Shown: positions 27,471 through 36,247 of the stretch, piece by piece | Position numbering within the stretch: position 1 is the first letter of the stretch | Layout: every line of letters begins with the position of its first letter | Assembly (NCBI GenBank): GCA_964568735.1 | Contig: CAZMRF010000026.1 | Coordinates: 1-60,460, forward strand | DNA: 60,460 nt | From: CAZMRF01 sp964568735 | GTDB lineage: Bacteria > Acidobacteriota > Polarisedimenticolia > JACPZX01 | Direction: 5' to 3' | Notes under the pieces: model-generated | What the model saw: only the letters and a program-made list of their open reading frames with translations | The model's database searches: none | What the model was told of the DNA's origin: nothing | Program-made: the position numbers and the translations under genes

Positions 27471-29456
27471 CTACCGCCCGCCGCGGGAGCGGAGATACCT
27501 CTGGCGCGCCAGCTCCTGGAGCTGGGTGTAGGCCCCGATCCAGTAGATATTGCGACGGGCCCCACCCCCCTCGCGCAAGGCCGGGAACCGCGCGAGCAGC
27601 CCATCGGCCTCGCGCAGATTCCCGTGCAGGACATCGACGTAGAGCAGCTCGCGCGCAATCACTCCACGCTCCGCCTCGCCGAGGCCGGGGTGCCCGGCCA
27701 GGAACCTCTCCGCGAAGAGGGCGCGGTAGGGAGTCACACCGCCCTGGCTGGACACGAGGACGTGGAGGGGGCTCCCTTCGAGATCGAGGCTGGCAACGAC
27801 CTTGTGGCCCGCGTACCGGGACGCCATCTCCGCCGGGGCCCCCCCGCGCGCCAGGACGAATTCGGCGTGCCTCAGAACATCCTCACGCGGCAGGGTCGCA
27901 TGATAGACAGGCCAGCCGCAGCGCCTGTTGTACGTATTGAATGCAGCGAGGATGAACAGGTCCTCGAAGGTAGAGTACCGGGCGCTCCCGGCAGCGCTTC
28001 GAAGCGAGTCCTCCTTCGCGGCGTTCGTGGCTCCTCCCGCCGGCTCCAGCGCGTCGAGGTCGTAGGTCACGGCGGGGAAGAGACGCCACGTGAGGGCCAG
28101 CGCGGCATTCGGCTCGAAGCCGGAGATGGCGACGTTGCGGTTGAACTTCCAGTGAAGCTCTCGAAGCTCGGGCGGCGTCCCCGCATCGACGGCATCATCC
28201 GGTACCGCAGCCTGCATCGCGGCGACGATCCGATCCATGTGCAGCGGCCGGTCGAGGAAGTAGGGTGTCTCCCATCCCGACCGGGTCACTCCCGCGTACT
28301 GAACGCAGGCGGCCAGAACGGCCGCCGCGATCAGTCCGCCCCTGACATCGCTCCGCCGAAGTCCCTCGATGCCCATGACGATCAAGATGACAGCGGGAAC
28401 GACGCAGGGGGCGAGGTGGCGCGGCTCCTTCACCTTCTGGAGTGTGAGGAGGAGCAGGGGCCCGGCGAGCCACATCCAGAGCGACGCGGTGGCGCCGGTA
28501 AGGCTCCCCGCGCGCAAGGGCCTCCACTCGCGCACCGCGGCGACGAGAGGCAGGAGGAGGAACGGGGCCAGGAAACCGAGGAGGCTCCGCCAGAGCTGGA
28601 CCGGGTAATAGGACAGCGAGTCCCAGGAGAAGCGCTCCCCGGGCCCGATGAGGTACATGATCGGCATCGTGGTGTTGCCGAGCGTGCGGTAGTACTCCAG
28701 GGTTCCCGGGAAGAAGAGCGCCTGGATCCCGAGGACCGCCACAGCCGGCACGGCCACGGCCGAGAGCAGGAGCAGCCCTCGCTTCAGGCGCCCTCCGAGG
28801 ATCAGGCCGAGCGCGGCTCCCGCGGCCGGGAGGGCGACGAAGAGCGGAAAGGTCATCTTCATCATGAAGCCCGCGGCGAAGATGACGCCGAAGACGACGG
28901 CCCCGAGCAGGAGCGGCTCCCCCGCTGCCGCCTTGCGCACCAGCCGGAGCCAGAGCCAGCAGGCGAGCGCCCCGAACGCGGTGAGCGCGAACTCCACGTA
29001 GAGGCTCCGCGATAGCCCGATCAGGAGCGGCGAGGAGAGGACGAGGAGGGCCGGAACGAAAGAAGGGATCTCTATCTTCAGCTCGCGGCAGAGCAGGTGG
29101 ATCGAGAGGACGACGAGAGCCATGAAGGCCGCGTTGACCCACAACGCGGCGGGGATCGTCGGGCTCAGGGCGAGCGCGGGCGCGATGAAGAAGGGGTAGA
29201 TCGAGGGGAGGCTCAGGTCGCGGAGCGCCAGCTCCCCCGCCGCCAGCCCCTCGGCGAAGCCGAGGTACTGGTAGGGGTCCATCCAGGTCTGCGCGTCCTG
29301 CCCGCGGACGTCCAAGTGGAAGTCCACGCACCAGAGGAGCGCGAGAAGAGCGAGCCCGCCCCACGCGAGCCACGACCGGCGGGCCGCTCTCCCCGACCCG
29401 GGCTGATGCGGCTTCGCGGCTTGCTCGCGACTCGACGGCGCGGGCTTTCGAGTCAC
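27471..29456 (-). CDS. Polytopic membrane protein, GT-C/PMT-like glycosyltransferase candidate
   Basis: 661 residues with about ten hydrophobic helices between residues 30 and 430, then a soluble C-terminal domain of about 230. An early loop carries DAQTWMDPYQY after the first helix, the place where GT-C enzymes keep their catalytic Asp, and the layout (RSLYVEFALTAFGALACWL, KMTFPLF) resembles dolichyl-phosphate-mannose-type transferases; the family call is tentative. The GTG start is preceded by ACGGAG, 28 bases after the stop of the SGNH/TPR gene. Both probably work on a surface glycan. Confidence 0.7.
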   Translation of the reverse strand: MTRKPAPSSREQAAKPHQPGSGRAARRSWLAWGGLALLALLWCVDFHLDVRGQDAQTWMDPYQYLGFAEGLAAGELALRDLSLPSIYPFFIAPALALSPTIPAALWVNAAFMALVVLSIHLLCRELKIEIPSFVPALLVLSSPLLIGLSRSLYVEFALTAFGALACWLWLRLVRKAAAGEPLLLGAVVFGVIFAAGFMMKMTFPLFVALPAAGAALGLILGGRLKRGLLLLSAVAVPAVAVLGIQALFFPGTLEYYRTLGNTTMPIMYLIGPGERFSWDSLSYYPVQLWRSLLGFLAPFLLLPLVAAVREWRPLRAGSLTGATASLWMWLAGPLLLLTLQKVKEPRHLAPCVVPAVILIVMGIEGLRRSDVRGGLIAAAVLAACVQYAGVTRSGWETPYFLDRPLHMDRIVAAMQAAVPDDAVDAGTPPELRELHWKFNRNVAISGFEPNAALALTWRLFPAVTYDLDALEPAGGATNAAKEDSLRSAAGSARYSTFEDLFILAAFNTYNRRCGWPVYHATLPREDVLRHAEFVLARGGAPAEMASRYAGHKVVASLDLEGSPLHVLVSSQGGVTPYRALFAERFLAGHPGLGEAERGVIARELLYVDVLHGNLREADGLLARFPALREGGGARRNIYWIGAYTQLQELARQRYLRSRGGR

Positions 29457-29484
29457 GGTGAGGCTCCGTGCGACCGCCCGGGAC

Positions 29485-32172
29485 TCACAGCGGCTTGCCC
29501 GCCTCGTAGCGCGCAAGGTGGCCTTCGATCTCGCGCGCGGCGCGCTCATCCCCGGATGCGCGCGCCAGGACGATCGCCTGGCGAGCGGCCTCCACCGCCC
29601 GCTCGAATTGCCCGGCCTGGGCACAGGCGGCGGCGAAGGTCGCCGCGAAGATCGGCGTGCGGCAGCCCGTCCGGGTGCACAGCTCATTCGCGAGCGAGAA
29701 CGCCTCGGCCCCGTTCCTGTATCGCGGCTCCTCCGCCGTGGCGAGTATCCACGCGAGGCCATTGAGAGCCGGGGGGAAGCCCGGGCTCAACCGCAGAGCT
29801 TCCCTGTAATGGCCGATCGCCTCGTCGTACCGCCGGGCCGCCCGGCTGATGGAGGCCAGCCCCAGGCGCGCCTCGACGCTCCCGGGGTCGGCTCGGACCG
29901 CTTCTTCGAGGAGCGTCGAAGCCTCGCCCGCGCGTCCCGAGGAGAGAAAGAGCCTCGCGAGCCGCAGGCGCGCGTCGGCGAGATCGGGACGGAGGTTGAT
30001 GGCCGCCTTGTAGTGCTCGATGGCCTCCTCCGTCCGCCCCGCCTCCACGAGCGCCCCGGCCAGGCTCAGCCGCGCCGCAAGATGCTCCGGCTCCCGCCGG
30101 GCGGCTTCACGCATCTCATCGAGCGCCTCGTCCTTCCTCCCCTGCTCGCTCAGCGCCTGCGCCAGGTTCAGCCGCGGGGCGATCAGGGCGGGATCCAGCC
30201 GCAACGCTTCCCTGTACTCTTCCAGCGCCTCCTCGGTCTTCCCTTCCTGCTCCAGCGCGAGCGCGAGGTTGCCGTGGGTGAGGGCGCGGCCGGGCCATAT
30301 CTCGAGCACCTCGCGGTAGGCGGCCTCAGCCTCCGCGTGCCGCCCGGCGGAGAGAAGCACATGGCCCAGCTCTTCGAGCCAGACGACGCTCTCCGGGATG
30401 CGCACGAGGAGATCGCGCCACTGCTCGGCCGAGCCCGCCCCGTCGCCGGCGGCCCGGAGCAGCTTCGCGAAGCTCTCGCGTACGAGGATATCCTCCGGCC
30501 TCCGCGCGATAGCCGCACGGTGGGCCTGAAGGGCCTCTTGGATCGACGCGGGCGTGCCGGCCGTCGCCGCGAGGTCCTTTTCGAGCCGCCGCCAGCGCGC
30601 GATGCGCTCGTCGTGATCCGCCTGCGCGGTGAAGGGAGGCCGCTCGATGATCCTGAGGGCCTGGCCCGCGAAGTGGTCGCGGTTCCACGCTGTCAGCGTG
30701 AGAGCCGCGGCGCTCTCCTCGAGGGTGGGCACGGAGCCCGCCGCCCCCGCGCGGATCTCCGGAGGCAGCAGCGCCTCCACCCCTTCCAGCACCGTGCGGG
30801 CGAGGAGGTAGTTCCCTTCGAAGGTGAAATGGACGTGGTCGAAGAGGAGATCCTCTCCGGGGACGCCGTGCGGGGCGAGAGGCGACGCCTCGAAGGCCCG
30901 CTCCGCATCCACGAGGGTCACGGATGTTTGCGTCCAACCAGCCACCTCCCGGATGATCTCGTTGACCCGTGAGTCCGCCCGGAAGCGAAGCACGTCGAGG
31001 TCGCGCGAGCGCTGGTAGTGCGTCTTCGCCTCCGCGTGGCGCCCCGACGCCTCCAGGCAGCGCGCGAGGCGGTAGTGAAGCTCCGCATGCCCATCGTCGA
31101 TCCCGAGCGTCTCTTCGTACCGCCCGGCCGCGGCCCCGGGCTGGCCCGACTTCTCCAGGCTCACTCCTTCGCGGAAGAGCGCATCCCATCGGCCTCGCTC
31201 GGACTCGCCAAGGCCCCCTCGATGGAGCGAGGCGAAGGGCGGGTTGTCGCGGAGATTCACCGCGACCGTCGAGACGATGACCCCCGCTCCCGCGCGCCGG
31301 GCGACGTCGAGGATCCCTCGCAGGTTCGCTTCGAAGTGATCATAGACGCCCACCATCATCGGATCGTCCGCGCCCACGACGTTGCCGAGGAAGGTCTCCA
31401 TCCCGCGCCACTCGGGGGCGGCACCGGTGCCCGGCAGCAGTTTCTCGACGAGGCTTTCCACGAGCTGGCCGGTGCGGGTGGCCCTCAGGGCGATCCCAGC
31501 GCGGATCATCGCGCGGCTGGACCGGTAGGCGTCCAGGACGGTACCCGCCCCGAAGGGCCCGACGACCTCGTTGTTGCCCATGTAGACGACGAAGAGGTCC
31601 GGGCTCCGGCGGGCGCAGTCGGCGGCGATGGGAAGGACGACGTGCGAATTGATGGCCGTCATCCCCGTATTGATCACCTCGAAGTCGTGGGCCGGGTGGC
31701 GGGCCTCCAGCATGATCTCCAGAATCCTGGAAAAGCCGAAGGCCGGAACGGGATCGCCCATCGCCGCCGACTCACCGAGGACGAAGATGCGAAGGATGCC
31801 CTCGGGCTTGCCGTCTGAGAGGATCGCCGGCACGGGAGTCCGGGCATCTCCCTTCGGGAAGAAGCGCCAGCCGTACTTCTGGTTCGGCGTCCAGCCTTCG
31901 CGCCCGGGAATAGGGACGAAGAAGCCGGTGGGGTATCCGTACCCGGCCAGGCGGAGCGCCCCCTCGAAAAGCCCGAGGAGCAGGAGCGGGAAGAGGACGA
32001 GCGCGACGTTGAGCGCCAGCGCGGCCCGGCGCGGGATACGCCCCGGGAGCGTTGAGCGCGGATTCGGCTCCCGCACATCAGCATCTGAGGGATGCCGGCT
32101 CTCGGGCTCGCCCCGGCTACGCCCGGCGGATCCTGCTCTCCCATCGCCCTCGCTGCCCCTCCCTTTCCGCAT
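29485..32172 (-). CDS. SGNH/GDSL hydrolase fused to TPR repeats
   Basis: 895 residues. One membrane helix (about 50-75) is followed by an SGNH-type hydrolase (about 120-465): FVLGESAAMGD with nucleophile Ser135, YMGNNE with Asn200, and DHVHFTFEGN with Asp445 and His448. TPR units are inserted at about 325-390 and form a long C-terminal array (about 620-890; repeated ALEEYREALRLDPALIAPR-like units). SGNH enzymes of this build remove or transfer acyl groups on surface polysaccharides. The start at 32172 is supported by a promoter whose -10 ends 8 bases upstream. Confidence 0.85.
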   Translation of the reverse strand: MRKGRGSEGDGRAGSAGRSRGEPESRHPSDADVREPNPRSTLPGRIPRRAALALNVALVLFPLLLLGLFEGALRLAGYGYPTGFFVPIPGREGWTPNQKYGWRFFPKGDARTPVPAILSDGKPEGILRIFVLGESAAMGDPVPAFGFSRILEIMLEARHPAHDFEVINTGMTAINSHVVLPIAADCARRSPDLFVVYMGNNEVVGPFGAGTVLDAYRSSRAMIRAGIALRATRTGQLVESLVEKLLPGTGAAPEWRGMETFLGNVVGADDPMMVGVYDHFEANLRGILDVARRAGAGVIVSTVAVNLRDNPPFASLHRGGLGESERGRWDALFREGVSLEKSGQPGAAAGRYEETLGIDDGHAELHYRLARCLEASGRHAEAKTHYQRSRDLDVLRFRADSRVNEIIREVAGWTQTSVTLVDAERAFEASPLAPHGVPGEDLLFDHVHFTFEGNYLLARTVLEGVEALLPPEIRAGAAGSVPTLEESAAALTLTAWNRDHFAGQALRIIERPPFTAQADHDERIARWRRLEKDLAATAGTPASIQEALQAHRAAIARRPEDILVRESFAKLLRAAGDGAGSAEQWRDLLVRIPESVVWLEELGHVLLSAGRHAEAEAAYREVLEIWPGRALTHGNLALALEQEGKTEEALEEYREALRLDPALIAPRLNLAQALSEQGRKDEALDEMREAARREPEHLAARLSLAGALVEAGRTEEAIEHYKAAINLRPDLADARLRLARLFLSSGRAGEASTLLEEAVRADPGSVEARLGLASISRAARRYDEAIGHYREALRLSPGFPPALNGLAWILATAEEPRYRNGAEAFSLANELCTRTGCRTPIFAATFAAACAQAGQFERAVEAARQAIVLARASGDERAAREIEGHLARYEAGKPL

Positions 32173-32180
32173 AGCGGCCC

Positions 32181-32210
32181 AGACTAGACCAGCCATCGCG
32201 GAAGCGGCAA
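32181..32210 (-). promoter_or_regulatory. Promoter for the SGNH/TPR gene, probably leaderless
   Basis: On the minus strand TTGCCG (32210-32205), an 18-base spacer and TAGTCT (32186-32181) lie 8 bases before the ATG at 32172. The geometry is identical to the promoter at 20784-20813. Confidence 0.5.
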
Positions 32211-32443
32211 CGACCGGGCCTTCTGTGCAGGCTCGTGGATTCGAGCGCGAGCTCCACGCTTCACCGTTGCGAGAGAGATGGCGCACCTCTCCGGAAGCCG
32301 CGGAAAGATGGTGGGCCACGCGCTTTTTGCGTGATCGATCTCCGCGATCGTGTGAGGGATCTGCCTCCCTTGCGCCCGAGGGATCGATGGGCAACATTCA
32401 CTCATACCCGCGGGGCGTTCAGAGGATTCAGCAAGGAGAGACC

Positions 32444-32707
32444 ATGTCGGCCGGAACGATGAGAAAGACGCGCGAGCGGAATACCACGACGGACGTGACG
32501 AAGGGGCAGCGGAGGACGAGTGCTCCCCGCCGCGACGGGGCGAAGTCAGAGCTACGCCTCCTGACCACTCCCGAGGAGCGCGACAGGTTGATCCGCGTGG
32601 CGGCCTACCACAAGGCCGAGGCCCGGGGATTCCAGGGTGGCGACTCCGCGCACGACTGGCTCGAAGCCGAAGCCGAGATCGACGCCGCACTGGCGAACCG
32701 AACGTAA
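32444..32707 (+). CDS. DUF2934 protein
   Basis: 87 residues. After a basic, disordered N-terminus comes the compact DUF2934 helix pair: ERDRLIRVAAYHKAEARGFQ, then DSAHDWLEAEAEIDAAL. The ATG at 32444 is preceded by AAGGAGAG. DUF2934 proteins are small, common in soil bacteria and of unknown function. It lies alone between divergent/tandem units. Confidence 0.85.
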   Translation: MSAGTMRKTRERNTTTDVTKGQRRTSAPRRDGAKSELRLLTTPEERDRLIRVAAYHKAEARGFQGGDSAHDWLEAEAEIDAALANRT

Positions 32708-32825
32708 GGCCCCGAGGCGCCGCCCGCTCCGAGGGCCCCGCCTCACCCCATCGCCTTCACGGGCCGCACCACGGTTCCCTGCCCACCCCCACCCCGGGAG
32801 CCCATTCCACGTTCGGCCGCATCCG

Positions 32826-32854
32826 TTGACACCGGCCCGGCCGCTGTGTACTGT
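32826..32854 (+). promoter_or_regulatory. Sigma70 promoter of the efflux operon
   Basis: TTGACA (32826-32831), an exact 17-base spacer and TACTGT (32849-32854), 48 bases before the TetR start. Confidence 0.75.
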
Positions 32855-32871
32855 TCATACGGCTGTTTGAA
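32854..32871 (+). promoter_or_regulatory. Candidate TetR operator
   Basis: TTCATACGGCTGTTTGAA is an imperfect 18-bp palindrome (7 of 9 half-site positions match) that begins at the last base of the -10 and covers the expected transcription start. This suggests autoregulation by the TetR protein. Confidence 0.5.
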
Positions 32872-32902
32872 ACGCTCGAATGAATCTCTTCCGGGGTGCC
32901 GA

Positions 32903-33577
32903 ATGAAAGCCTCCACCCGGGTCCTCCGCCCGACGTCCGCTCCGGCCGCCGCCACGCGCGAGCGGATCCTCGACGCCGCAGAGAAGCTCTTCGCAGCGCG
33001 GGGCTTCCGCAGAACCTCGGTGCGTGAGATCACCTCGGCGGCACGATGCAACCTCGCGGCCGTCAACTATCACTTCGGCGGAAAGTCCGCCCTCTACCGC
33101 GAGATGTTCCACCGCCGCCTGCGCAAGCTCCGCGAGATGCGCATCCGGGGAATCAACGAGGCGCTCCGGACGGCCGGGGAGAAGGCGGACATCGAGACGC
33201 TCCTGCGTGCCTTCACTTCGACCTTCCTGGAGCCGCACATCGAGGGAGGCGACGGGCGGGTGCTGATGAAGCTGTTCACGCACGAGATATTCGACCCGCA
33301 CCTGCCTCCGAGCATGGTCCGCAGGGAGATCATCGAGCCGGTCCAGGGGGCCATGACCGCGGCCTTCGTCAAGATCGGCATCCGGCTGGAGGGGCGATCC
33401 GCGCGGCGATGCGTCCAGTCGGTCGTCGCCCAGCTCATCCACGTCGTCCAGATGCACGCCCTGGCTCGCGAGACGGAATGGGCGAACCTCGGCGACTTTG
33501 GATTCCACGGCATCGTCGACCACATCGTCCACTTTTCGGCTGCCGGGATCCGCGCTGCCGCCGGGGCACGAGAGTGA
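32903..33577 (+). CDS. TetR-family repressor of the efflux operon (CecR-like)
   Basis: 224 residues. The N-terminal HTH is complete: ATRERILDAAEKLFAARGF, TSVREITSAARCNLAAVNYHFGGK and SALYREMF. The C-terminal ligand domain, with FTHEIFDPHLPPSMVRREIIEP, resembles the CecR/YbiH group. Start at the ATG giving MKASTR behind GGGGTG. It is the first gene of a four-gene efflux operon, four bases before TolC, so it probably represses itself and the pump. Confidence 0.92.
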   Translation: MKASTRVLRPTSAPAAATRERILDAAEKLFAARGFRRTSVREITSAARCNLAAVNYHFGGKSALYREMFHRRLRKLREMRIRGINEALRTAGEKADIETLLRAFTSTFLEPHIEGGDGRVLMKLFTHEIFDPHLPPSMVRREIIEPVQGAMTAAFVKIGIRLEGRSARRCVQSVVAQLIHVVQMHALARETEWANLGDFGFHGIVDHIVHFSAAGIRAAAGARE

Positions 33578-33581
33578 GGAG

Positions 33582-35096
33582 ATGCTGCGGGACATGAATA
33601 GCGGCAGGCTCGTGCCGGCGGTTCTTTCCCTCACGATGGCGGGGCTCGGGCTCGTGTCGGTGTCGTGCGTGCACGAAGAGGATCTGCTGCATGACGGCCC
33701 CGGGATAGCGCCCTCCCCCGGCGAGCGATGGACTCCACCGTCCCCCGCCGAGGCATCGGCCTGGACGCCCGATTCCAGCCCGTCGGGGACTGGAGCGGCC
33801 GCCCTCGAGATCCCTCCCCATCTCGCCGAGCCTGGCGCCGTGTGGAGCCTCTCCGATCTCATGGACGTGGCGCTGCGCGCCAGCCCGAGGACACGGATCG
33901 CCTGGTCCCGCGCCCGCTCCGCCGCGGCGAGCCTGGGGGCCGAGAGGGGAAGCTACTACCCATCCGCGGCGGGGCAGGTCAGCGCCACGCGGCAGAAGGG
34001 GTCGGCGGTGGGCGGCCAGTTCACCTTCCTGACGACGACCTTCAACCCCTACGTGCAGCTGAGCTGGATTCTGCTCGACTTCGGCCGCCGGAGCGCCACG
34101 GTGGAATCGGCCCGGCAGACCCTTCTCGCCGCCGACTGGGCGCACAACCAGTCGATCCAGGACGTGATCCTGGAGGTGGAGCAGGCCTACTACCAGTACC
34201 TTGACGCGCGCGCGCTCGAAGAAGCGGAGAGATCGGCCGTCAGCGAGGCGGAGGCGAGCCTGGATGCCGCCGAGCGGCGCCGCGCGGCGGGGCTGGCCAC
34301 GATCGCCGACGTCCTCCAGGCCAGGACGCGGTTGTCGGAGGCCCGGCTGCTCCTCGAGAGCGTTCAGGGCCAGCTCCGGATCATCGAGGGTGCGCTCGCC
34401 ACTTCCGTGGGGCTTCCCGCCAACACGCACCTCGACGTGGATCTGCCCTCTCCCGAGATCCCGCGCGATCAGGCCACGGTCGAGATCGACCAGGCGATAC
34501 GGGAGGCCCAGGCGAGCCGGCCCGATCTCGCCGCGGCGCGGGCGCTGGCCGAGAAGGCCGAGGCCGACGTCAGGGCCACCCACGCGGAGGACCGCCCCAG
34601 CCTGAGCCTCGGTGCCACGGGCGGGCGAATCTTCTACGACTCCTTCGACGTGCACCAGGACACCTATGGAGCCTCGCTCCTGCTCACGATCCCGATCTTC
34701 AACGGGTTCACCTACCAGTACGACCTGCTCCGCGCCAGGGCGGAGCGCGATGCGGCCCGGTCGCGCCTCGAGGCTCTCGAACAACAAATCACGCTCCAGG
34801 TCTGGACCAGCTACTTCGATCACAAGACGGCGGATGTAAGGGTTGACACGGTCCGCGATCTCGTCGAGAGCGCGAGCCAGTCCTACGAGGTCGCCTCCGC
34901 CCGCTACGATGCGGGCGTGGGCAGCATCCTCGACCTGCTCACGGCGCAGAGCGCCCTGCACGTGGCGCGGGCCCAGGAGGTCCGCGCGCGAACCGACTGG
35001 TTCCTCACGCTCGCGCAGCTCGCCCACCATACGGGAATCCTGTGGGAGGCCGAGCCCGGACCGGAGACGGAACCCCACGTGGAGGGGAAGCCATGA
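33582..35096 (+). CDS. TolC-family outer-membrane efflux channel
   Basis: 504 residues from the ATG at 33582 (an alternative ATG at 33594 may be the real one; GAGGAG fits the latter better). Hydrophobic leader ending in a Cys (SVSC), a weak lipobox. Two OEP repeats with long helices: LSDLMDVALRASPRTRIAWSRA, AERRRAAGLATIADVLQART, and in the second half DLVESASQSYEVASARYDAGV and GSILDLLTAQSAL. It forms the outer-membrane tunnel for the RND pump downstream; ATGA overlap with the adaptor gene. Confidence 0.92.
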   Translation: MLRDMNSGRLVPAVLSLTMAGLGLVSVSCVHEEDLLHDGPGIAPSPGERWTPPSPAEASAWTPDSSPSGTGAAALEIPPHLAEPGAVWSLSDLMDVALRASPRTRIAWSRARSAAASLGAERGSYYPSAAGQVSATRQKGSAVGGQFTFLTTTFNPYVQLSWILLDFGRRSATVESARQTLLAADWAHNQSIQDVILEVEQAYYQYLDARALEEAERSAVSEAEASLDAAERRRAAGLATIADVLQARTRLSEARLLLESVQGQLRIIEGALATSVGLPANTHLDVDLPSPEIPRDQATVEIDQAIREAQASRPDLAAARALAEKAEADVRATHAEDRPSLSLGATGGRIFYDSFDVHQDTYGASLLLTIPIFNGFTYQYDLLRARAERDAARSRLEALEQQITLQVWTSYFDHKTADVRVDTVRDLVESASQSYEVASARYDAGVGSILDLLTAQSALHVARAQEVRARTDWFLTLAQLAHHTGILWEAEPGPETEPHVEGKP

Positions 35097-36247
35097 ATGC
35101 ATCGAGAATCCACGCCGCGATCGCGAGCCCGCTCCTGGCCGCGGCGGCGATCATCGCCGCGGCCTGCTCGCAGGCACCGGCCCGCACGGAGGGGCCCCCG
35201 CCGGTTCCGGTCACCACGGCCTCCGTGACGCTCCGGGACGTCCCGATCGAGATCCGGGCCATCGGGACCGTGGAGCCCCTCTCGACCATCGAGATCCGAG
35301 CGCAGGTGGGCGGCGTCCTGCTGGAGACCCACTTCCGTGAAGGCCAGGACGTCAGGAAAGGCGATCTCCTCTTCACCCTCGACGCGCGCCCCTACGAGGC
35401 GGCGCTGAGCTCGGCCCGCGCGGTGCTCGCCCGCGACTCCGTGCAGCTCAGGACCGCGCGCCAGGACGTGGGGCGGTATGGCGCGCTGGTCGAGAAGGAG
35501 TACGTCACGCCGGAGGAGTTCGACAGGATCCGGACGAACGCCGACAGCCTCGAGGCGGCCGTCCAGGCGGACGAGGCGGCGGTCGAGAACGCCGAGGTTT
35601 CGCTCCAGTACTGCAGCATCCACTCACCCATCGACGGAAGGACGGGGCAGCTCGAGGTGCACGCCGGCAATCTCGTGAAGGCGAACAGCGATGGCCCGCT
35701 CGTGACCATCAACCGGATCAGCCCCGTCTACGTCGCCTTCTCCGTCCCCGAGCGCAGCCTCGCCGACATCCAGCAGCGCATGCGATCAGGCGCCCTGGTC
35801 GTCCGGGCCACGGTCCCGGGAGGGGAGGCCGATCCGATCGAGGGCGCGCTGACCTTCCTGGACAACGAGGTCGACCGGACCACCGGGACCGTCCGGCTCA
35901 AGGCCACCTTCCCGAACCGGGACAAGGCTCTGTGGCCGGGACAGTTCGTCGACGTGGGGCTCGTGCTCGGGACCCGCACCGCCGCCGCCGTCGTCCCCTC
36001 GCAGGCGCTCCAGACCGGCCAGAGCGGTCCCTTCGTCTTCGTCGTCCGCGAGGATGAGACCGTCGAATCCCGCGGGGTCGCGCCGGGCCTGGTCGCCGGC
36101 GGCCTCACGGTGATCGAGAGCGGGCTTTCATCGGGAGAGACGGTCGTCACCGACGGTCAGCTCCGCCTCGTTCCGGGCGCGCGCATCATCAGCCGGAACG
36201 CCCCGGCCGCGGGAGCCCCGCCGGCGGCCGCGGAGCGCGAGCCGTGA
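35093..36247 (+). CDS. RND periplasmic adaptor (membrane-fusion protein)
   Basis: 384 residues, lipoprotein signal ending AAAC. The barrel-sandwich halves (VEPLSTIEIRAQVGGVL, then FREGQDVRKGDLLFTLD; later SIHSPIDGRTGQLEVHAGNLV) surround a short hairpin. Beta-barrel and C-terminal domains follow (VDRTTGTVRLKATFPN, LWPGQFVDVGL). Closest in style to MdtA/AcrA. Strong GGAGGGGAAG before the start. Confidence 0.94.
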   Translation: MNASRIHAAIASPLLAAAAIIAAACSQAPARTEGPPPVPVTTASVTLRDVPIEIRAIGTVEPLSTIEIRAQVGGVLLETHFREGQDVRKGDLLFTLDARPYEAALSSARAVLARDSVQLRTARQDVGRYGALVEKEYVTPEEFDRIRTNADSLEAAVQADEAAVENAEVSLQYCSIHSPIDGRTGQLEVHAGNLVKANSDGPLVTINRISPVYVAFSVPERSLADIQQRMRSGALVVRATVPGGEADPIEGALTFLDNEVDRTTGTVRLKATFPNRDKALWPGQFVDVGLVLGTRTAAAVVPSQALQTGQSGPFVFVVREDETVESRGVAPGLVAGGLTVIESGLSSGETVVTDGQLRLVPGARIISRNAPAAGAPPAAAEREP

